DNA of 9,644 nt, from positions 1-9,644 of the forward strand of contig SLSP01000243.1 of NCBI GenBank assembly GCA_007130345.1, read 5' to 3'. A program made the position numbers and the translations under genes. The notes below the pieces were generated by a model, which saw only the letters and a program-made list of their open reading frames with translations, did no database searches and had not been told where the DNA came from. Below are positions 1 to 6,400 of this stretch, in pieces (position 1 is the stretch's first letter; each line of letters starts with the position of its first letter). The DNA comes from Thermoflexales bacterium. GTDB taxonomy: Bacteria > Chloroflexota > Anaerolineae > B4-G1 > SLSP01.

Positions 1-3000
1 CACGGTTGGTATCACATCCGTGACGCGGCAAATCAGATCGGGGGCTATCTCGCCGATCTCCGCCAGGCCCGCCAGCTGGCCGAAGCCCAGGGCGCGTTGG
101 GCCTGCGCCTCCGCTATGGCCTGCTGGCGAGCGCGTTCAATACCCAGGTGCGGCGCGTGTCGCCCCCTTTGCTGATAGCCTTGACCCGCCGCGAGGTCTG
201 GGACTGGGAACAGGCCGTGTCCCACGCCCGCCGCCTGCCTGACCCCGTGACCCGCGTCGCGCTCCTGGCCGAGCTGGCCCCGCTGGCCCCCGCATCCCGC
301 CGCGAAGTCGCCTTCAACGAGGCCTTGGAATCCGCCCGCGCCCTCCCCGCAGACGCGGAGCGCGTGCCGACCCTGCTCGCGTTGGCCCCGCATCTCTCGG
401 AGGCGTTGCTGGCCGAAGTGCCCACGCTGATCACCGAGGACGCGCGCGCGCGTCTGTTGGTGGCCCTCGCCCCGCACCTCGCCGCGGCGCTGCGATTCGA
501 TGCGCTGGCCCAGGCCCTCGCCCTCCAAGACGAGACGCCCCGCGCGCTGGCCCTCAACGCCCTGACCGCCACGCTCGATTCGGTGCAGCGGAGCGCAACC
601 CTGGACGAACTTCCCGCCTGGGAAGACGCCGACGCCCGCGCCGCGACGTTGGCCGCCCTCGCTCCGCACCTCGACGCGGCGCAGGTGCGGCAGGCTCTAG
701 ACGTGGCGCAAGGCGTGGGCCGGTCGGCGGCGCGCTCGCAGGCGTGGGCGCGCCTCGCGCCCCGGCTGGCGGCCCTCGGCTTCCCCGAAGAGGCCCTGGC
801 GCTCTCCGGCAGAATCAGCAGCGCGCCGCGCCAAGCGTTGGCGCTGCATCACCTCGCCGCCTACCTCCCGCCGCATCTGGCCGACGCCGCCCTGGAGCAA
901 GCGCGCTCCGTGCGCAGCCACATCCGCCGCCTCGAAGCGCTGATGGGCGTGGCCCCCGGCCTGCCCGAAGCCATCACCGCGCAGGTGCAGCGCCAAGTAT
1001 TGGCCGAATTGTCGGACGCGCGCTCCGGCCCGGAACAAGCCCGCATCCTCACGGGGCTGGCGCAGGCGTTGGCTCCGTCATTGTGGGAGCGGCTCCTGGC
1101 CGCCGTGGACGCCATCGGCAACGCCGAAGCCCGCGCCTCGGCCCTGGTGGGTATCGCGCCGCGCCTGCCCAAAACGCGCTTGGCCGCCGCGCTCGACAGC
1201 GCCCGCGCCATTGACCACCGCGCTGCTCGCGCCTCGGCGCTGGTCGCTCTGGCCGCGCGGTACATCGAGGTGGGACAAGGCGCGGCGGCCCTCGATCTGG
1301 TGCGCGAGGTGGAACCGGTCAGCGCGCAGGCCCAGGCGCTTGGCGATCTGGCCCCGCACCTTCCGCCGCCGTTGCGCCAGACGGCCCTTGCGTTGGCTCA
1401 GGGGATGCGGCGCACCCTGGATCGCGCTACGGCGTTAGCGGGATTGGCCCCCGTGCTGCCGCTCCCCCTCTTACGCGAGGTGGTGGCCGACGTGCGAAAG
1501 TTGCGCAACGTCGAGAGTCAGCAGGTGGCGCTGGCGGGATTGGCCCCGTACCTCTCGCCGCCGCTGTTGGAAGAGGCGCTGGCCGAAGCCCGCGAAATCC
1601 GCGACCGCGAGGAGCAGGCGGCGGCGCTGGCTGCCCTCGTGCCGTATCCCGCGGCGTTGCGCGTGCCGGACGTAGCCCTCGACGCGCTCCGCGCCATCCG
1701 CTACAGCGACGCCCGCAGCGCGGCCCTGCTGGCAGCCGCCCCGCATCTCCCGCCGGAACGGATGGCGGCGGCTCTTGATACCGTGAGCGGTATTCGCAGC
1801 GAGCGCGCCCGCGCCGAGGCCGTCGTGGGACTGGCTTCACATCTGCCGCCGGAGCTTTTGCCACGCGCTCTGGCCACAGCGCAGGCCCTCACCGATACCG
1901 ATCTGCGTCTGCGCGCCCTGGGCGACCTGGCCTGGCAGCTTCGCCGGCTGCGCGGCGGCGCGCTCCGCCGCGCGCTGGCCGTGCTCTGGGGCATCGAGGA
2001 GCCGGCGGCCCGGATGCGCTCGCTGGCGGGCGTCATTCCTGCGTTGCCGCAACCCCTCGGCGGGGCGGCGTCAGACGCGGCGCTGGACGCGGCGCGGGAT
2101 CTCGAAGGGGAACCGGCGCGGATGCAGGAGTTGGGCGCGTTGGTTCCCGCCCTCACCGCCGAGGTGCGCGGGGGCGCGCTGCGCCTGGCCCTGAAGTTGG
2201 CCCGCTCGCTGGAATCCCCCGCCGCCCGCGCGGAGGCGCTGATCCGGCTGGCTCCGCACCTGGCCGCGTTGCAAGGCGGGCCTCTGCGCAGCGCGTTAGC
2301 TGTGATGTGGCAGATTGAGGATGCAGAAACGCGGGTGCAGGCGTTGATGGGGTTGGCCCCCGGCCTGCCGGACACGCTCCAGGACGAAGTGGTGACAACG
2401 GCGGTGGCGACGGCCCGGCGGATGCGCGGGCGGCAGCGGGCGACGATCCTGGGGTGGCTGGCTCCCCGCCTCGCGGAGATGGGCCGCCCGGCTTTGGCCT
2501 TGACTCTGGTGGGCGAGGTATGGGGCATCCGGCAGCGGGTGAGCGCGCTGGCTTTATCCGCGCCGCATCTCCCGGAAGATGCGCTGGACGAGGCGCTGAC
2601 GCTGGCCCGCCGGATTCCGTGGCCGCGTTTCCGCGCGCGGGCGATGGCGGGGCTGGCCCCCTATCTGCGTGGCGGTCTCAGCCAGGAGGACGCCGCGCGC
2701 GCCTTTACCGACGCGCAAACGCTCGCCGCGCAGGGCGAGCGTCTGGAGACGCTGCGAGCGTTGCTGCCCCATCTGCCGAATCCGCCACGCGAGACTGCGG
2801 CAGAGGCAGCGTTGGCCCTCCTCGATACGGAGGAGGACATCTCCGCGCGCCTGGTGGCGTTGGCCGAACTGTCGCCGCACTTGCCCGCCACGCTCCGGGA
2901 GACGCGGCTGATGGAGGCGTTGACTTCTGCGTTGACGGTGGCGGATGACACGGCGCGCGCGGAACACCTCGCGGCGTTGGCTCCCGCGCTGCCGCATCTT

Positions 3001-3171
3001 TCCGCAGAGCAGGCGTGGGCGCGGGTCCTTTCGGCCTGGGAGCTTAGGCCACGGGCGCAAGTGCTGACCGACCTCGCGGCGTTGGCCCCCGCGCTGGCCG
3101 AGCACGGCGGGCCGGAGGCGGTGATTGAGGTCGCGCAAGCTCTGCAGGACGTGGCGCGCTGGTGGCCGTGA
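1..3171 (+). CDS. Giant alpha-helical repeat protein, 5'-truncated (probable C-terminal part of a STAND NTPase)
   Basis: The frame is open from base 1 to the TGA at 3169-3171 (1056 codons), so the real start lies upstream. A TTG at 97 is the first internal candidate, but the coding-like sequence before it (GWYHIRDAANQIGGYLADL) argues against it. From about base 262 to the end the protein is some 29 tandem degenerate repeats of 30-37 residues, roughly ALxxLAPHLPxxLxxxALxxARxIxDxxxRAxA, each expected to form a helical hairpin. I see no signal peptide, membrane segment or catalytic motif. From memory, similar LAPHLP repeats and the preceding 'GYLADLxxARxLAE...LRYGLLxxSxNT' linker occur in cyanobacterial and Chloroflexota proteins with an N-terminal NB-ARC/NACHT-type NTPase, where the repeats would act as sensor or scaffold. 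That NTPase is not visible here, so its presence is inference. The C-terminus ends in WWP. The reading frame is confident; the function is not. Confidence 0.85.
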   Translation, partial: HGWYHIRDAANQIGGYLADLRQARQLAEAQGALGLRLRYGLLASAFNTQVRRVSPPLLIALTRREVWDWEQAVSHARRLPDPVTRVALLAELAPLAPASRREVAFNEALESARALPADAERVPTLLALAPHLSEALLAEVPTLITEDARARLLVALAPHLAAALRFDALAQALALQDETPRALALNALTATLDSVQRSATLDELPAWEDADARAATLAALAPHLDAAQVRQALDVAQGVGRSAARSQAWARLAPRLAALGFPEEALALSGRISSAPRQALALHHLAAYLPPHLADAALEQARSVRSHIRRLEALMGVAPGLPEAITAQVQRQVLAELSDARSGPEQARILTGLAQALAPSLWERLLAAVDAIGNAEARASALVGIAPRLPKTRLAAALDSARAIDHRAARASALVALAARYIEVGQGAAALDLVREVEPVSAQAQALGDLAPHLPPPLRQTALALAQGMRRTLDRATALAGLAPVLPLPLLREVVADVRKLRNVESQQVALAGLAPYLSPPLLEEALAEAREIRDREEQAAALAALVPYPAALRVPDVALDALRAIRYSDARSAALLAAAPHLPPERMAAALDTVSGIRSERARAEAVVGLASHLPPELLPRALATAQALTDTDLRLRALGDLAWQLRRLRGGALRRALAVLWGIEEPAARMRSLAGVIPALPQPLGGAASDAALDAARDLEGEPARMQELGALVPALTAEVRGGALRLALKLARSLESPAARAEALIRLAPHLAALQGGPLRSALAVMWQIEDAETRVQALMGLAPGLPDTLQDEVVTTAVATARRMRGRQRATILGWLAPRLAEMGRPALALTLVGEVWGIRQRVSALALSAPHLPEDALDEALTLARRIPWPRFRARAMAGLAPYLRGGLSQEDAARAFTDAQTLAAQGERLETLRALLPHLPNPPRETAAEAALALLDTEEDISARLVALAELSPHLPATLRETRLMEALTSALTVADDTARAEHLAALAPALPHLSAEQAWARVLSAWELRPRAQVLTDLAALAPALAEHGGPEAVIEVAQALQDVARWWP
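262..3150 (+). repeat. About 29 degenerate 30-37-aa helical repeats within the first CDS
   Basis: Splitting the translation at the recurring L-A-P-x-L motif gives about 29 units of 30-37 residues. Clear examples are ALVGIAPRLPKTRLAAAL, ALAGLAPYLSPPLLEEAL and ALALSAPHLPEDALDEAL, each followed by an AR-I/L segment, a short polar turn and an R-A-x pair. Units differ strongly in DNA sequence, so this is an old, selected protein repeat and not a recent DNA expansion. Three units (within 1915-2340) share a GGxLRxAL insertion. The spacing resembles HEAT- or TPR-like solenoids but the motif is not canonical for either. Confidence 0.8.
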
Positions 3172-3181
3172 GGAGGTTGTT

Positions 3182-3209
3182 TTGCTTGTTGCGTGTTGCG
3201 TGTTACGTA
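3182..3209. repeat. Heptamer array, TTGCGTG type
   Basis: Four consecutive 7-bp units: TTGCTTG, TTGCGTG, TTGCGTG, TTACGTA. Bases 3187-3207 match the reverse complement of 3374-3394 at 18 of 21 positions, all three differences being transitions. Confidence 0.75.
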
Positions 3210-3258
3210 AAAAGAAGATCAACGTCTTGGTATTTGGCCTGTACTGTACTTTGCTTTG

Positions 3259-3267
3259 TGATACAAT
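3259..3267 (+). promoter_or_regulatory. Candidate extended -10 promoter
   Basis: TGATACAAT fits a TG-n-TATAAT extended -10 element, with TACAAT at 3262-3267. No good -35 box lies at 16-18 bp, which extended -10 promoters can tolerate. Transcription would begin near 3274, giving a leader of about 180 nt for the histidine kinase gene that includes the 3302-3330 hairpin. This is a motif match only, in an AT-rich stretch where such matches occur by chance. Confidence 0.35.
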
Positions 3268-3301
3268 AGCAAGTGGTGGTCTATCATTTGAAACGGGTGA
3301 G

Positions 3302-3330
3302 ACTTGACAGGTTTTATAAACTTGTCAGGT
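3302..3330. repeat. Compact palindromic hairpin (13-bp stem, 3-nt loop)
   Basis: Arms ACTTGACAGGTTT (3302-3314) and AAACTTGTCAGGT (3318-3330) pair along all 13 positions, with two G-U wobbles in RNA, around a TAT loop. The 3' side lacks a T-tract, so it is not a standard Rho-independent terminator. It includes TTGACA at 3304-3309, but no matching -10 follows at the right distance. It could be an operator, a leader hairpin or a dispersed REP-like element. Confidence 0.65.
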
Positions 3331-3373
3331 CTGTACAGAGGTTGCAGCACTGTATTGTGATTACGTGTGTTTT

Positions 3374-3394
3374 CGCAATACGCAACACGCAATA
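3374..3394. repeat. Heptamer array, inverted (CGCAATA type)
   Basis: Three perfect 7-bp steps, CGCAATA CGCAACA CGCAATA, are the inverted counterpart of the array at 3182-3209. The two arrays bracket most of the intergenic gap. Confidence 0.75.
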
Positions 3395-3442
3395 CAACTC
3401 AAGTCTAGCGCTTTTGAAACCAGCTTATTCCACGATAGCGAC

Positions 3443-3447
3443 GAGGT
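3443..3447 (+). promoter_or_regulatory. Ribosome binding site for the histidine kinase gene
   Basis: GAGGT lies 5 nt before the ATG at 3453. It supports this start; no other in-frame start precedes the VGRE region with comparable context. Confidence 0.65.
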
Positions 3448-3452
3448 AGTAA

Positions 3453-6400
3453 ATGTCAGAATCACCTTCTCAACCCAGTGCGGTTTCTGCGATTCACATC
3501 CCGGAGGGGGCGTTTGTCGGGCGTGAGTCAGAAATTGCGTACCTGCAAGCGGCGCTCACCCGGTCTCTCCACGGCGCGGGGCAGTTGGTCTTCGTGGCCG
3601 GCCCGGTGGGGATGGGCAAGTCGCGGTTGGTTGAGGAATTGCAACACCGGGCAGAGATGCACCGGGTGATGGTTTACACGGGCGTGTGCCACGAGCACGC
3701 GCCCGCGCCCTATCATCCGTGGAAGACCATCCTGCGCCAGTTCCTGGCCGACCGGGATGCGTGCGCGTTTGTCGAGGCGCGGGAGTACGTCGAACCGCTG
3801 CTGCGCCTGATGCCGGAGCTTGCCGAATCCCCGGAGGGCGCGTCGCCGCCGGATGCCGCGAATGGAGACGGCCAGGCGGGGTTGGTGGATGAAGCGGTGA
3901 CCGGTTTGCTGTTGGCGTGCAATCAACCGCTGCTGCTGATCTTCAAGGATGTGCAATACGCGGACGCCGAATCCCTCGCGCTGTTGGCGGCGGTGGGCGA
4001 GCAAGCGCCGCGAGATAAGCTGCTCCTGTTGGCCCTCTACCGCGACGAAGAAATCGCTGCGACGCACGCGCTGCACCCACTGCTACAGCGGGCGACGCTC
4101 TTCGATGCCCACCGGGATATGCCGCCCCCCACAGGCGCGGCCCCCTTTGCCGCGATACACCTCAGCGCGCTCTCCATAGTCCAATCTGCCGAGCTGGTGC
4201 GCTCGATGCTGCGCGCTGTGGGAGAGGTTGCGGAACTACCGGCGGCCCTGATGCAGCGCGTGATGACGGAGACGGGCGGCAATCCCCTGTATATTGAGAG
4301 CGCGGTGCGCAGTCTGGTAGCCGAGCGCGCGCTCGGCTTCGATGGGGCGCGGTGGCGCGTCGATGCCGCGCGCCTGGAACACCTCCCCATCGACACCACC
4401 ATCGCGCCGGGACGCTCTCTGAAGCAGATCGAGCAGATTCCCGAAGCGCACGCGGTGTTGATGTGGGCCGCCGTGATGGGGCGCTGGCTGGATATGCGTG
4501 TGTTGCGGGAGGTGTCAGGACTTTCTGACGCGGCGTTAGCGCGGCGCATCGACGCGGTGGTGCGAGAACACATCCTGGATCGCCATCACCAGGCCGAGCA
4601 GGTCATCTACCACTTCGCCAACGACCAACTGCGCCGCGCGCTCTACGCCACACTGGATGAGGCGGAGCGCGTGGCGCGGCATCGGCGCATCGGCGAGGTG
4701 CTGCGCGCGCTCTACCCGGAGCACGACGTGGCCGAGGCGCTGGCCTGGCACTTCGAGCGGGCGCGGGATTGGGAGCGCGCGCTGCGTTACGCGCGGATGG
4801 CGGCGGATAAGGCGCGGCAGATGTACGCCAACGCCTCGGCCATCCAGCATTACAATCAGGCGTTGGATTTGCTGCGCGCCCATCCCGCGCTGGCCGATGT
4901 CGAGACGGAGTACGCGCTCCTGGCGGGCCGCGAGGAGGCGTACAGTCTGGTGGGCAACCGGCAGGGCCAGGCGGACGATTTGGACGCCATGGCGCGCATC
5001 GCGGAGGCGATGGGGGACTCGCGGCGGCAGGTGGCGGTGGTGACGCGGCAGGTGGCCCTGGCGAATCAGATGGGTAATCAGGCTGAGGCCGTCCGCGCCG
5101 CGGAGCGGGCGTTGGCGCTGGCCCGCCAGGTGAAGGATCGCAAGCTGGAGGCCGACAGCCTCACGGCGTTGGGCGAGGCCAGCTATCGGCTCGGCGAGCA
5201 GGAGCGGCCCCATCACGCGCATCTGGACGCGCTGCGCATCTACCGCGATCTCGAAGATCGCGCTGGCGAGGCCAACAGCTTACGCCTGTTAGGACGGGTG
5301 GCCTATCGGATGGGGCGCAACGCGGATGTGGGCCGCTATTACGAGCAGGCGTTGACGCTATACCGCGAACTGCGCGACCGTTCCGGCGAGGCCGACGTGC
5401 TCAACGCGCGGGGCGTCGTCGCCACCGACCGGGCCAGGGCCAGAGACTATTACGAGCAATCGCTGGCTATCGTCCAGGCCATCGGCGACCGGAGCGGGCA
5501 AGGGCGCGCGTACAACAATCTGGGCTTGCTCTATTTGAGCCTGGGGCTATACGCCACAGCCCGCGATTATCTGGAACGAGCCACGCGCATCGAGCGGGAG
5601 ATGGGCGGGCGCGCTATCCTCGCCTACTATCTGGAGAGCCTGGGCCGCGTCTATCTGGCATTGGGCGAGCACGAATCCGCCGAGGCCGTCTTGCAGGAAG
5701 GGCGCGCGTTGGCCCACGAGATCGGCGACCGGTGGGTGGAGGCGGCGTACTGGATCGGATTGGGGCAAGTGGCCCTGGCGCGGGAGCGCGTCGCCTCTGC
5801 GCGGCGGCTGCTGGAAACGGCGTGTACGATGTTGCGCGAGCTTGGCGCGCGGGGCGATCTGGCCGCCGCGCTGGCCTGGCTCGGCGCGGCGCACCTGGCC
5901 TCTGGGGACGCCCGCGCGGCGCGAAGTTATACCACCGAAGCGGTGGATTTACTGCGGCAAGCCGGGAACGCCGGAGATTATGCCGCGCAGGATGTGTGGT
6001 GGTCGCATTATCAGGTGCTTCGGGCAACGGGGGACGCGCATCCCCTGGACAAGGAGGCGTGGCTGAGTTTGCAGCAAGCGCGCGCCGCGCTGTTCTCTGG
6101 CATCGCCACCCTCAGCGACGAGGGATTGCGCCGGAACTATCTCAACAAGGTCGATACCAACCACGCGATTTTGATGGAATGGGCGCGGCAGTCAGCGGCG
6201 CAGCAGGACGTGGTCGCGGTGCCGCCGCTGGCCGAATCCGAGAGCGATGGCGCGACGGCAGAAGCGCGGCACATCAAGGAGCGCTTGCAGCGCGTGCTCA
6301 ACATCAGCCGCAAGATGAACGAATTGCACGACGACTCCCTCTTCGACTACGTGATGGATCAGGTCATCGAGTTGAGCGGGGCGGAGCGCGGCTTTATCGT

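Larger units (their letters stand above)
3172..3452. other. Intergenic region with heptamer arrays, hairpin and candidate promoter
   Basis: This 281-bp gap is much richer in A and T than the flanking genes. It contains an AGGAGG run overlapping the end of the upstream gene, a plus-orientation heptamer array, a candidate extended -10 box, a 13-bp hairpin, an inverted heptamer array and the ribosome binding site of the next gene. The short open frame across 3125-3307 has low-complexity, non-protein-like content and is not called. I see no GC-rich stem plus T-tract that would terminate the first gene. Confidence 0.7.

Noticed and set aside
1701..2528. Long minus-strand open frame opposite the repeat protein
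   Set aside because: GC-rich codon bias on the plus strand produces long antisense frames. Its translation is Arg/Ala/Ser-rich without motifs, and the plus-strand frame has clear protein repeats.
2554..3222. Minus-strand open frame covering the end of the first gene and part of the gap
   Set aside because: Arg/Gln-rich shadow of the plus-strand repeat gene, with no motif and no convincing ribosome binding site.
3125..3307. Small plus-strand frame of 60 codons in the gap
   Set aside because: It begins inside the first gene and runs through the heptamer array; the composition is not protein-like. The AGGAGG at 3171-3176 has no well-placed start for a real gene.
3304..3320. TTGACA plus TATAAA as a promoter
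   Set aside because: The two boxes are only 5 bp apart, far from the 16-18 bp needed. Both belong to the hairpin at 3302-3330.
3182..3394. CRISPR array
   Set aside because: Repeat units are 7 bp in direct tandem without spacers, and the second cluster is inverted; no cas genes are present.
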